From Symbiodinium natans (taxonomy: Eukaryota > Sar > Dinophyceae > Suessiales > Symbiodiniaceae): a stretch of 64,000 nucleotides of DNA. The DNA is taken from assembly GCA_905221605.1 (NCBI GenBank), contig CAJNDS010002848.1, positions 124,001 to 188,000 on the forward strand. The letters run 5' to 3'. A program made the position numbers and the translations under genes. Of this stretch, positions 11,466-23,040 are shown in pieces. The notes under the pieces were generated by a model. It saw only the letters and a list, made by a program, of their open reading frames with translations. It did no database searches and was not told where the DNA came from. The stretch's first letter is position 1; the number at the start of each line of letters is the position of its first letter.

Positions 11466-12417
11466 GTGAGTGCCGTCTTCAATCATGCGGTGCACGAGGT
11501 TGAGAGTATTACTCGGTGGGCGGTCGTTGGAAGATGCCCGGTTGCCATGCGGCAAGCGGTGGACAATCTGGCATGCCATGTCCGGACTTTTTTTTTGGTA
11601 TCTTCCCCCCGCAAAGTTCCAAGATCTCAAAGCACGACCCTGCACCCTTCAACATGGAGCACATGGAGCATTAGATATACCTGCCATAGATACTATTGGT
11701 ATAATAGTTGCTGAACCAGCAGGCGCCGAGTAGAGATCTTATGAGAACCTGCGGACGCCTAGAGACCCGTGGGAACAGAACACGCAGGCCTTTTGTCACG
11801 CCTCCAGCCCACATCGAGAATCCAATACTTCCCTTGTCCCTTCACTCCTGGAGCCATGGATGTGCCAGCGGACCCTGTGCGGTGCAGCGCTCAGAGATCG
11901 CGGCACGTTCCGTTCTGCATTCTGGTTTCTTTTTACTTGTTGACAAAAGCTGCAGGCAAAAAAGGTTTTGGGTGGGACCTGCCTCTTGAAGGTGTGTACC
12001 GGGGCTTCCTGAGTTTTTCTTGGGGGATGCGTGGTACAAGCCCAGAAGCCCTTCAAATCTTGCGACAAGAGTGGCGCACCACCTGCCGGGCCATGGTGAT
12101 AACAAAGAGAACATTGTTGTGGAGTGCTCTCCAAGAGGAATCCACATGTGAACTCTACTTCTCCCCAGACCCCTTAAGAGGGAGCCATGAGAGGTGGAGC
12201 TACAAGGAGCTAATCGACTCCTTCCCCACCTACCATGAGGGCACAGGCCCTGCGTGCCTTCGGTGGTTCAGGGCCTCAGGGTTTACACAACCTTGAGAGG
12301 GTTTATGAGATAGATTCGTTTCAAAGGCTTGTCGAAACCCTCTTTAGATGCCGTGCTGACCGGGATGCCCCTCAAAAGCCGACCCAGACAAGCATGAACA
12401 GGCTTTCCAAGTCTTAA
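11466..12417 (+). other. Unassigned open frames, possible gene or decayed gene
   Basis: Frame 11769-12296 is open for 175 codons; its last 60 codons look protein-like (SHERWSYKELIDSFPTYHEG). It then overlaps a second frame, 12235-12417 (VYEIDSFQRLVETLFRC). Two successive protein-like frames without a clear intron suggest either a frameshifted, intronless relic or two exons. No family is recognised and the minus strand is partly open too. Confidence 0.25.
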
Positions 12418-12619
12418 GATCTATCGTCGTGGTTTGCGGGCTGCTTCCGAATGGCTTTTCAGTGCTGCAGGGTTCATGTTCATGGTATTTAGCATGGAGC
12501 TGTCTGGTTTGGATTTTCGGCGAGCTTCAGGCGCAGCGGGGGCTTTCATGTAGCTTTGAACATTGCCGGGCTTCATGTGCTTGGAAATCTAAGGAAAAAT
12601 CCTACCTGCCTTGTGACCT

Positions 12620-12775
12620 TGCAGAACCGCCCCCCCCCCCCCCCCCCCAAACGATTCGTGGTGCCAGATGCGGCGTTGAATAGGATTCCGCCATTCCAAC
12701 CCCCACCTCCCGCACTCCAACAAGAAACTCACGCCCAAGCTGGGTTCCTGTCAGTCCTGACCACCCCGCCCTAGT
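12620..12775 (+). other. Poly-C tract followed by a candidate exon
   Basis: A C-run at about 12630-12648 is followed by an open Pro-rich stretch (FVVPDAALNRIPPF) to about 12750. It could be an exon, but adjacent frames are open as well. Confidence 0.2.
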
Positions 12776-13132
12776 GCCATTGTTTCACCGGCAAGGGGGA
12801 TCCCGGCCCCTTCGGGACTTCGCGTCCCGGCTGCCAGCAGGCAGCGCTGGCAAGCAACTTGCTCCGATTTTAGCTTCGTGTTTGGGGTTTGCGACGCGTC
12901 GGGTAAGGATTTGTGTAGCGTTTTCGCGAGCACCTCCCCCCCCTCTCCAGAAAAAGGCAACATGGCGACTCAGTCCGCAATCCTGAGCTGAATCTTGCGC
13001 GGCCGAGTTGCAGGGATTGGGAACAAAGCAGGCCCTTTCGACCCAATAGAAAATCCTTGAGACACTAAGTTTGAAGGCCCTTAACGCTCCAACACCCCTT
13101 TCCCCATTCCCCCCGATTCCCTAAGCCCCAAG

Positions 13133-13220
13133 GCCGCGGGAAGCCCCGCGGGAAGCCCCGCGGGAAGCCCCGCGGGAAGCCCCGCGAGAAGCTGCGCGGG
13201 AAGCCGCGCGGGAAGCCCCA
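13133..13220. repeat. 12-bp GC-rich minisatellite (GCGGGAAGCCCC)
   Basis: Six to seven tandem 12-mers with substitutions toward the right end. Each unit contains a short CCGCGG palindrome (SacII-type site). Confidence 0.9.
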
Positions 13221-14060
13221 GCCCCCGACACCCGAGCCGCACGGCCGCGGCCGAAGCCCAAGGAATCCGCCCGGGGCACTCGGGGGCAGGGCTTAGAGGC
13301 TTAGCGTGATGCAGGGACCTCACTTGTAATGAGGCATTAGCTTTCTGGTTGTGGAGTTTGGAGAGTCTATGGCTGTGGTAGTGAAGGCTTTATTCATGTT
13401 TCGGGGCGTTTCACGATTCGGCATGCATTTTCACGTCAACCTTGCAATCAAGGAGGTGCCCCCCCCCCCTCTCCAAAAAATAGAAAAAACAAAACAAACA
13501 GCAGCAGCAACAACAACAAAACACACCAAACGACCTGAACTCCCCCCCTGCGCATGACCGCGCAGGCCGCGGACCGCGAGCCTGCGCCGAAGCCGCGGCG
13601 CGCGGCCGCGGCTCGAGTCCCCGAGGCTCAGGGTTTCGGGGGGAGGTTTGGGGAGTTTAGGGGGCGAGGTTTGGGGTTTTAGGGTTTACGGGCTTTTGAC
13701 CCAAGGTACGGTTTTCGTGAGGCAGAACATGTATTTCGTAAAAGTCGTAAACCCTGTTCATAGGCCTCTAGGAGCTGATGGTGGGAAAGGGACGGCAGAA
13801 AGGATCAGAGATAGCTTGTTGCTGCAAAGTCTCCCAATTTTCGAAGTGTCTTTAGTGGGTCATTTTGACAAAAAACTAGAAGTTGGTAATGTCATGTCAA
13901 GATACGGCCACAAGGAGACACCAAGCACAGAACACAGGCAACACATTGAATCTACGGGATGTCTTAGCAACGAAATAGGATGAAAGGTTCTCATAAAATA
14001 AAATAAGGTTAAGATTGAGATACACGATATAATGAGCCCCACATGTGTAGTTGACATATT

Positions 14061-14193
14061 AGAGGGAGAGGGAGAGGGAGAGGGAGAGGGAGAGGGAGAG
14101 GGAGAGGGAGGGAGAGGGAGAGGGAGAGGGAGAGGGAGAGGGAGAGGGCGAGGGCGAGGGCGAGGGCGAGGGCGAGGGCGAGGGCGAGGGCGA
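14061..14193. repeat. (GGGAGA)n then (GGGCGA)n microsatellite
   Basis: Two contiguous hexamer arrays differing by one base: roughly 14 units of GGGAGA and 8 of GGGCGA. This indicates one substituted unit was amplified separately. G/purine-rich strand on +. Confidence 0.95.
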
Positions 14194-14411
14194 CGGGGTG
14201 ACACGTGCTCAGATGCACCTGCATGTGCGCGGTGGCTATTGTGGATGCGAAAATGCTTGCATGCAGACTCATCTGCATGTGTTCGCACGCGCGCACACAT
14301 GTACTCGGACGCGTGCGCGCACACATGTGTGTATGTGCATGGGTAGGACTGTATGCGGAAAGACATGTCGCACGCCGAAAGCTCTATAAATAGACGCGGG
14401 CCCACACGTAC

Positions 14412-14416
<5 letters not shown>

Positions 14417-14479
<63 letters not shown>
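14417..14479. repeat. (TG)n microsatellite
   Basis: About 30 dinucleotide units, preceded by an alternating purine-pyrimidine stretch (GCGCGCACACATG-like) from about 14285, which is Z-DNA prone. Confidence 0.95.
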
Positions 14480-14481
<2 letters not shown>

Positions 14482-14899
14482 GTTCACTGCTGGGATAAGC
14501 AGACTCATAATCGTAATGCTGAGACAAAGTTCAAAAACAAGCTGTGTCGTTGTCTGACGGCGAGCCAGAGGTGCGCGGGTGGACTCCAAACTAAGACCTG
14601 ACATCTTGAAATCCTAGCAAGGCCTTCGGGTTTGGGTTTAGGGTGTACGTAGGGCTTCATGGTTCAACGGCCACAAAATTGGCCTGTGGTTACAGCCTTG
14701 TAGCGGTTACATCTCGGCTAAAACTTCAGCACCCACTGTTCTAGCCCCAACTTGTGTGCTTATCCATGGCTGGGGCTCCAAGTAAGTGGAGCCAAGGCTG
14801 CTAAATTGATTACTCAAACCCGAGGTCCTGTCTAAGCCGCCCTAAACATCCTTAAGACAGTGTCCCAGACCCTGTCCCTAAGCGCCCGGACTCCCTCCT

Positions 14900-15370
14900 T
14901 TGCCCTGGGACGGCCTCTTTGCAGAGGTGCTGCCGGTGAAGGCCCAGGTTGCAGCGGCTGAGCCGCCAGGGGCTTGGATAGGTTTCAGGTTGCAGATTTT
15001 GAGGGTTTCAGCTTCTATGCGGCTTGAGGGTTTTCAGGGATTGCGGAACTTCTCGTTTGCCTCTTGTGCTGCCGGCCCTTGGCAAAGTTGGGCAGCAGTT
15101 TCAACTGGGGAGCAAAGTACCATGGATCCTTCGACACAGGCATCCAGGTTTTTGGGGTTTCGGTTGCCAAGGTCGATGTGATGTTCCGTTTTTGCTTCGC
15201 AGCTCGTTGGGCTCTCCAGTCCTGTGGGCGCAAAACTGGGTGAAAGGAACGTGCCGGGGATGTTCCGCCGGGATGAAGAATGCTTGAATGCGCGCAGACT
15301 CGTGTGTTGACAAAAGACATGGGGGACGTGCGCATGGACATGTTTGGAACCCGCCCGCGCAACCTAAAAT
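14900..15370 (+). other. Candidate exons, unrecognised
   Basis: About 14905-14990 encodes WDGLFAEVLPVKAQVAAAEP and includes internal AG/GT sites. About 15305-15365 encodes TKDMGDVRMDMFGTRPRN. Both look coding by composition but match no family I know; they may belong to the gene with exons at 15918 and 16526. Confidence 0.25.
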
Positions 15371-15917
15371 GCAGTTTGCAGAGCTGTTGGGCGCTTTAGA
15401 AATTCCCTGCGCCGTTTGATATGCTTGTCATTCTTTGTCCGACGGTTTCTATGGTCGCCGGGCCAAGGGGAGAAATAAGGGGTTTTGTACAGCCTTGCAG
15501 TGGGGTGCTAAACCTCAAGCGCAGACGGGGGTAGCAGCAAACCTTCGCAGTAAAATTTGGAAGCAAACAATCTCATCCCCTCAGTGCGGGACACCCCCCA
15601 AAGGACTCCCCTAATCCGAAGGCGGGGGCCGGTACCGCCGCCTTTTGCAGCGGTCGGGGCAGCCCTTCCAGAGGCTGCCTGCGACTTTGAACATTTTGAA
15701 CCATCCTGCATCTCAAGCTTCAAGCTGCGCCAGAGACAAGCGCCCTGCGAAACCTGCCATGCCCACCAGTCGAAGCCTGCAAAGCATTAAAACTATCGGT
15801 GGAATTGCATATGCTGCATCTCCTTCCAACACTCCCCTAAACAGGGGACCCCAAAACCCTAAACCTAGGACATCGCCAAAAACTTGCCCCAAGCCCGTCT
15901 GAAACCCGAACCCACAG

Positions 15918-16582
15918 GAGATGGAGGAGGCGGAGGAGGAGGCAGCGGAGCCGGGCGAAGGGGAGGCCCTGAGCCCCGAGTGCGTACCGGCGCGCTTGAC
16001 TTTTGGGGGTAGGCTATGGGGCGAGGCCTCCAGCTGGCTTCGGGCCCTTCCATGAAATGAGGCACCTTAAGCAGCTCTAATCTCCAGCGTGAAGCTTTGC
16101 GATCGCATCTTTAGTGGCTTTAGTGCTCACCAGACAAGTGGCAAGATTGTTCAGGGGTAGGCCTGCATGTAACTGTGGAGAAATTGGCAGGCTGGCTACA
16201 ACTGGCTTGGACTGACGGTTGTTTCTGTTTCTTTGTGTCTTTAACGTTGCAGTTTGGATGTCCCGGTCTCTTTTTAAAGGCGTTGGTTGCGCTTTTGGGG
16301 TGCCATGCGCTCGTCTCCAGAGCGATTCGAACGACCTGAGCTTTCAGTCAAAGAACCAGTCCGGACAACTGCGCTGAGTGCCTAGAAGCCCCCTGGTGCG
16401 CCGGCGAGACCATGGCAGACCATGGCAGAGCTGTGGGTGCAAAGGGGTTGTCAGCCGAAGGCCGAAGTAGGTGATGGCACGACTTTCAGGCTTGGTCTCG
16501 TGGAGCAGCCCCCGCCACTTGCCAGGCAGTACGCGGAATGGATGAAGTACTACCGCGAGTGCATCGAGTCTGGGCCTCTGAT
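15918..16582 (+). CDS. Two exons with acidic stretch and SPEQYAEWMKYYRE motif
   Basis: Exon 15918-15979 follows CCCACAG and ends at a strong GTGCGT donor. It encodes an acidic run (EMEEAEEEAAEPGEGEALSP). It joins in phase to 16526 onward (acceptor GCCAG), completing a Glu codon and giving SPEQYAEWMKYYRECIESG. The W-x-x-YY-type motif resembles short aromatic repeats in KH-domain and zinc-finger RNA-binding proteins, a weak analogy only. The exon end is unclear: candidate donors are GTGCATC after 'YRE' or a GC site near 16572. The gene's 5' and 3' partners are not established; a plausible terminal exon is at about 19385-19448. Confidence 0.5.
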
Positions 16583-16650
16583 CTTTCATCCCTTTCATCC
16601 CTTTCATCCCTTTCATCCCTTTCATCCCTTTCATCCCTTTCATGCCTTTC
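16583..16650. repeat. TTTCATCCC 9-mer minisatellite
   Basis: Seven copies of the 9-mer immediately after the SPEQYAEWMKYYRE exon. The frame stays open as FHP repeats but is probably intronic. Confidence 0.9.
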
Positions 16651-17199
16651 ATTTTGAGAAGTCGGTTTGGGGATGTCCTACCCACGCCCTCAGAGCGACA
16701 GTATGGGTTAGGTTTGAGACACAGTTGCTACACGTGACCACAGGCGACGCCAGAACTGTCATGAGCATAGCATGAGTTTCGCAAGGACGAGTCACTAGTC
16801 ATGCTCTGACGGTTCAGCCTGGATAGATTAGATGTTCGCGCAGGTGTAGGCTTGAATCGCCGGTAGAGTTGTCACGACAGACAGCAAAAACCTAGGTTGG
16901 CCTGAAGAGACTAGCAGATCCTTGACCTAACCTTGGCAGCAGAGGTACTTCCAGCAATGTGAAAGGAACTGCGCCCAGGAGGCCTAGCATGCTTTTGTTC
17001 AAGAAGGGGTTGCGCAGGGTCTTTCCTATGTTCATTCTTTTCTTCCCCGCATCACCGTGTGGGCCGCATGCGCGCATGCACTCGCGCTTTGAGGGATTTC
17101 GCAGGTGTTTTTGTGAGTCGCTTCAGATCGTTTTGCTTCGGCTTAGCAGAATCAGCAATTCTTCAAGTCCACGCCGGAGTGTTTTGTGCCAAAAGCTTA

Positions 17200-17565
17200 A
17201 TCCCCCACAGGCATTCGAAGACGTGTTGCCCACTCGAAGTGCCAGTTGCGAAGGTTGTCCGTCCGCGGTTTGAAGCAGCACAGGCCATGTGCAAGGGAAC
17301 GACATTGAGCGGCCGTGCTCTGGTGGCGGGTGGTGTCGACAAGCACTTGCAAGACGCGTCCGAGATTTCTCTGATGCGCGAATCTTTCAAAGGTCCACGT
17401 CGAGATTGCGCGTTTGCTGCTGGAAGCTCGTTCCAAGGCAAGCTTGCAGGACAGGTGCGATGCGACCGCTCTCTTGCGCTCGTCTTAGCACCAACAAGAA
17501 GTTATGCCACAGCTTCGGCACCACCTCGAGATTGGACGCTTGGAGCTGAACCCCGGAGCTGATGC
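17200..17565 (+). pseudogene. Ankyrin-repeat pseudogene fragment
   Basis: Three to four degenerate ankyrin units are visible across two frames. One frame reads VAKVVRPRFEAAQ and then GGVDKHLQDASEISLMRES (typical ADKxLQDxxxxTALMxAS). After a frameshift near 17385-17396 another reads HVEIARLLLEARSKASLQD, DATALL, then a TAG, then HLEIGRLELNPGADA. Ankyrin repeats mediate protein binding and are abundant in dinoflagellate genomes. The piece is intronless, with at least one frameshift and one stop, so it is most likely a dead copy, perhaps retroposed. Confidence 0.7.
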
Positions 17566-17579
17566 AGTGCCAAAGTTCA

Positions 17580-19370
17580 CATAAACGTTTGGGACTTTTC
17601 TTGGGGAGGCCAGGGAGGGGGAGGGGGGGGTCTTGGAGGATTGAGAATAAGGCTTTCGGGGTGGTATGGGTGTAAATGGAGAATTTTCAGAATTTTCAGA
17701 AACGAATCACTTCTAAACGGGTTTGACCTACACTCTGAACCCGTAGCCGCGGAGAGCGTAAGATGGACGGGCAAACGAGCTATGCCCGAACGTGGAATCC
17801 TTCCCAAGTATATAGATGCCGCAAGCCCCCGCAAGCCCGCATGCGGGGGCTTGGGGTGGCTCACATCTGTCGTTGCGAGAGGCGGGCGTGGAACCACCTC
17901 CCAGCCGCGGCGGTGGGGAGTCCTTGAGGCGATGGCGCACTTAAGGCTTCATGCTGCGGCGGAGTTACGCCCCCCAAATCCGAGACTCAGACTCCGACTC
18001 ACCCACAGTTACCCGAAATAGCCCCAAGCGCAAGGCTGAACTGAGCTCCTCGTTAAGCCACCCCGTGCAAGCCCTGTAACTTCAGCCCCCCGCAACGACT
18101 CCTAAGCCAACCATGAAGACACTGTGTGCTTGAAATCCATGCGCACACCGTATATAGTTTTGGGTTGGAATTGATCACTATCCAAGTTGCCCTGTCTGCT
18201 TGTGCAGTAAATATATTGGGTGCGGAACTTAAGCCAAAACTCAAAACACGATAGGTACATTTTGTCCCAACCATTTGATACCATTTGTTGAGGTTGAATT
18301 TTACAAATACGCCAAAATTGACAGAGTACAGTGTCTAGTTTTTTTTTTTGAAAATAGCAAGATAATACAATAAACAATTAGTTTCTAAAGAAATTGCCAA
18401 GCATGATAATACCAATTATTTTGTCCAAAATATCAAAACATCATTTTCATTCGACAACTACAACAAATACATAAACTAGAGAAAAATGCAAAAATGTACG
18501 CATATTATATATAAATAAATAGATAAATCAACAAATAGATAAATAGATAAATAGATAAATAGATAAATAAATAAATACATATACATACGCACAGATATAT
18601 GTACCGATTTCCTACGTGGGGTTTTACGCCTGGAGGCCTCCAGCCACTGATCGCCTCCCAGAAGTGCGCGACTGAAATCGCCAGAACGGAGCCGGGGGAG
18701 ATCTCAGGGGAAGCGTTTATGGGGGCTTTCAGGGGAAACATAGGGGATGTAAGGGTTTGGGAGTTTTTGCCTGGGAAGAAATATTGGCCGTGGCCTTGCC
18801 CTGGAGACCCCCAAAATATCGAAGAAGCCCAATATCTTCAACACCCTTCGAGACTTGACCGCCCTAACCTCCTGGGCAAATCCTCTCGAACTACCTGAAG
18901 CTTAGGGAATCTAAAGCAAACAGCCCTTGAGCCTGACAAGAACCCGGCACCCGCAGTGAGCCGCGCCCCGGAGGCTCGATCTGGCGGTTTAGGGTTCACC
19001 AGGGGTTCATAAGGTTGCGTCGAAAATTCGAAGGTGCATACTTGATAGGGGCGCAGGCTTTCGCAGCTGAGAAGGGAGGGCAGAGTGTACAGATATTGAA
19101 TCGTTCAGAACTCTGTTTCAGGCACAGCTTAAGCTCCGAAGTAAAATTCGCATGGGCTTCTCTAGGATGTACAGCGCAATCCTGGAGCAGGCTGGAGCAT
19201 CTCTAGTCCCAATCTTGGGCCTTGCAACCCTCTACTCTCCGTACTCTCTCTCTCTACTAGTACCCTCCCTGAGCCTGCCTGGTGAAGCGTTGAAGCCCCG
19301 CATGATGACGCTGCAGTGATCTGCGGTGCTTCAATCTTCATCCTAAGCTTCGGCCGATGAGGCTCTTTTT
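17580..19370. other. Non-coding or unassigned stretch
   Basis: No recognised exon. 18100-18500 is AT-rich and contains an (AAATAGAT)n array at about 18510-18585. Open frames at 18599-18898 and 19015-19206 are protein-like in part (QPLIASQKCATEIARTEPGE) but unassigned. Confidence 0.4.
18510..18586. repeat. (AAATAGAT)n microsatellite
   Basis: Degenerate 8-mer/4-mer TAGATAAA array followed by ATACATAC. Confidence 0.85.
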
Positions 19371-19384
19371 TCCCTGACGTACCG

Positions 19385-19448
19385 AGACCCAGCGCCCCAT
19401 GCCGGAACGCTGGGCGCCTTCAAGCCCGGCTACTTCCGTAGCATGTAG
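19385..19448 (+). CDS. Candidate terminal exon (GTLGAFKPGYFRSM, stop)
   Basis: The reading RDPAPHAGTLGAFKPGYFRSM ends in TAG at 19446-19448. The composition is strongly protein-like, and AG acceptors lie immediately upstream (ACCGAG, ACCCAG). It may be the 3' end of the gene carrying the 15918 and 16526 exons, 2.8 kb upstream; phase through a GC donor is compatible but unproven. Confidence 0.4.
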
Positions 19449-20159
19449 AGATGAGGGGCAATACAGGAGCCTAAGAATTCATATCGACATCGTCCCCTTC
19501 GAAGCCCGCATGAAACTCTAAGCCCAAGCTGTAAGCTGCCCAGAAGAATCCCATTCGAGTCAGTGCACAGACCATGGGCCCAATTTCAGGTGCGCCCGCC
19601 ACTGCCCGCCTTCGAGGCCACCGGAGTGTTGCGACTTCGGGACCGCGTTTTTGGGCTTTGGGCACTTGCGGGGGCCCGTGTAGGGCCAGGTGGCCGTCGA
19701 GCTTAGGGGGTTGCGGGGCTTGCCTTGGGTTTTCAGGGCTCTTTCGGGCTTAGGGCTTAGGTAACTTAGGGCTTAGGGCCGGCTCTATGTGGGTTGAACC
19801 TTGACGGATCTTGCAGCCTCAGAGGTCCCTTAGCCGAAGCGGCATCGCAAGGGGCAAGCATCGCACGTTCGGCTTTCAATCGAAGTTCGGGCGATTTCAG
19901 CTACAACAAGACATTTGACACTTACAAATGAAACAAACTTTAATGCACACTTATTTAAATTTCGAAGATGTATAGTTTTAGTCATAGGCAAACACTGGCC
20001 TTGAAAAGAACATCGAAAATTCGAGAATAAGATCGGCAATTTAAACTTCTTGAGTTTTAAGTTATGAAATTTAACCTGTTCCAATTTGCTTTGAAGGCCA
20101 AATGTTCCAGGTTTACCTTGGTACCCGAACACAGCCGTCGAATACAGGTTCTGTGTACA

Positions 20160-20313
20160 CACCGCCAAGCCCAAACTCCGCCCCCCAACCCACGCAACCC
20201 CCGCACCCCCCATCAAGAGCCGCAGAACCAAGAAACCGATCCCTCAGTCAGCAGCGCCCTCGCCATTCTCGCTGAATGGTGCCGCCTCTCTCATGCCGCC
20301 CCCACTGCCTGAG
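20160..20313 (+). CDS. Candidate terminal exon, frame ambiguous
   Basis: Two frames are open. One gives a Pro/Ser-rich reading (KSRRTKKPIPQSAAPSPF); the other a helical reading ending in a stop (DPSVSSALAILAEWCRLSH, TGA at about 20311). I cannot choose between them. Confidence 0.3.
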
Positions 20314-20820
20314 GCCCCAAAGGGTGCTGAGGAAAGGGCTTCAGGGGGTTGCAGGGCGTCAGGGCTGTGCCTGGGGTTACGGCGTTCAGGGTCTATGTTG
20401 TGTTCTGATCTTCAAGTCTCTGTTTGTCCCATTGTGTATCTAGTCGGAATGGGCATCTCTGCTGGTCGGTTAACTGTTCCTCACATGGTTCCTCGGCTCT
20501 TTTCATGCTCGTAAGGGTCCCGGAAGCCTGAACCCTGAACCAACCAAGTCCCAGCTGTTTGCTCTTTGCTCTGTGCTCTGTTCTTCGCATGGCCATGAGA
20601 AACTGTCAACGACGGCAAGGGTCTTGGGGCGACGCCCCAGCCGCTGTTGCAGGCAATGGGATGGGGGGCGGCTGTTAGAGAGATTTGCGATGTGAGGGTG
20701 GTTCAGGAGCTGGGGCTTCACCTAAATGTGTGCCAGTCTTGACGTGCATTCTTGTCCTGCCGCACATTGCTGTGTTCCAGCGTGTGGCGAAGTAGAATAG
20801 TGCGCTGCAAGTACGAGGGG

Positions 20821-20846
20821 TATGTATATATATATATATATATATG
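20821..20846. repeat. (TA)n microsatellite
   Basis: About twelve TA units at the left edge of the satellite complex. Confidence 0.9.
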
Positions 20847-20896
20847 TGAGAGAGCCCTTTCGGGTCTATTTTGCGTATCCTCTTGCTTGCCTTCTA

Positions 20897-23037
20897 TTTA
20901 ATTAATTTAATTAATTTAATTAATTTAATTAATTGAATTAATTGAATTAATTGAATTAATTGAATTAATTGAATTAATTGAATTAATTGAATTAATTGAA
21001 TTAATCGAAATCAACAAATTTCTTTTGCGAATTCAATTAATTCAATTAATTGAATTAATTTAATTAATTTAATTAATTCAAATAATTGAATTCGAAAAAC
21101 CTCTTTCGCTAATTCAATTAATTCAATTAATTCAATTAATTGGATTAATTGAATTAATTGAATTCGAAAAGCCTCTTTCGCTAATTCAATTAATTCAAAT
21201 TCAATTTCAATTAATTCAATTAATTCAATTCAATTAATTCATTAATTCAATAATTCAATAATTCAAATTAATTCAATTAATTCATTAATTCAATTATCTA
21301 TTTTTTTTTTTTTAAACAAAGATTTTTCCCCCTATTGAATTAATTATTTCAATTAATTCAATTAATTCAATAATTCAATTTGAATTAACTGAATTAATTG
21401 AATTCGAAAAGGCTCCTTCGCTAATTCAATTAATTCAATTAATTCAATTAATTGAATTAATTGAATTAATTGAATTAATTGAATTAATTGAATTAATTCA
21501 ATTAATTCAATACGCGGGAAATCCGGATTTCGATTAGGGAACCCCACATAATTGAATTAATTGAATTAATTGAATTCGAAAAACCTCTTTCGCTAATTCA
21601 ATTAATTCAATTAATTCAATTAGTTGGATTAATTGAATTAATTGAATTCGAAAAAGCCTCTTTCGCTAATTCAATTATTTCAATTAATTCAATTATCTAT
21701 TTCTTTTTTCAAAACAAAGATTTCCCCTCTATTGAATTAATTCAATTAATTCAATTAATTCAATTAATTGAATTAATTGAATTAATTGAATTCGAAAAGC
21801 CTCCTTCGCTAATTCAATTAATTCAATTAATTCAATTAATTGAATTAATTGAATTAATTGAATTAATTGAAATTGAATTAATTGAATTAATTCAATACGC
21901 GGGAAATCCGGATTTCGATTAGGGAACCCCACATAATTGAATTAATTGAATTAATTGAATTCGAAAAACCTCTTTCGCTAATTCAATTAATTCAATTAAT
22001 TCAATTAATTCAATTAATTCAATTAATTGGATTAATTGAATTAATTGAATTCGAAAAAGCTTCTTTCGCTAATTCAATTAATTCAATTAATTCAATTAAT
22101 TCAATTAATTCAATTATCTATTTCTTTTTTCAAAACAAAGATTTTCCCCTCTATTGAATTAATTCAATTAATTCAATTAATTCAATTAATTCAATTAATT
22201 GAATTAATTCAATTATTCAATGAATTGAATTAATTCATTAATTCAAGTAATCTCATTAATTCAATTATTCAATTAATTCAATTAATTCCATTAATTCAAT
22301 TAATTCAATTAATTGAATTCTTGAATTAATTGAATCGAAAGCCTCCTTCGCTATTGAATTAATTCAATTAATTGAATTAATTGAATTAAATTAATTGAAT
22401 TAATTGAATTAATTGAATTAATTCAATACGCGGGAAATCCGGATTTCGATTAGAGAACCCCACATAATTGAATTAATTGAATTAATTGAATTCGAAAAAC
22501 CTCTTTCGCTAATTCAATTAATTCAATTAATTCAATTAATTGGATTAATTGAATTAATTGAATTCGAAAAGCCTCTTTCGCTAATTCAATTAATTCAATT
22601 AATTCAATTATCTGAATTTTTTCAAAACAAAGATTAATTGAATTTGAATTAATTCAATTAATTCAATTAATTCAATTAATTCAATTAATTCAATTAATTC
22701 AATTAATTCAATTAATTCAATTAATTCAATTAATTCAATTAATTGAATTAATTGAATTAATTCAATTCGAAAAGCCTCCTTCGCTAATTCAATTAATTCA
22801 ATTAATTCAATTAATTGAATTAATTGAATTAATTGAATTAATTGAATTAATTGAGTTAATTGAATTAATTCAATACGCGGGAAATCCGGATTTCGATTAG
22901 GGAACCCCACATAATTGAATTAATTGAATTAATTGAATTCGAAAAACCTCTTTCGCTAATTCAATTAATTCAATTAATTCAATTAATTGGATTAATTGAA
23001 TTAATTGAATTAATTAGATTAATTAAATTAATTAAAG
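20897..23037. repeat. AT satellite of GAATTAATT 9-mers in both orientations with higher-order units
   Basis: The basic 9-mer GAATTAATT and its reverse complement AATTAATTC occur in alternating blocks, so many block pairs are inverted repeats able to form hairpins. Two spacer classes recur: GAATTCGAAAAA-CCTCTTTCGC-type and AATACGCGG-GAAATCCGGATTTC-GATTAGGG-type. The latter begins near 21508, 21893, 22424 and 22871 (spacing about 385, 531 and 447 bp) and holds a perfect 14-bp palindrome, GAAATCCGGATTTC. Long frames here (IELIQLIQL peptides) are products of the period, not genes. Confidence 0.95.
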
Positions 23038-23040
23038 GGT

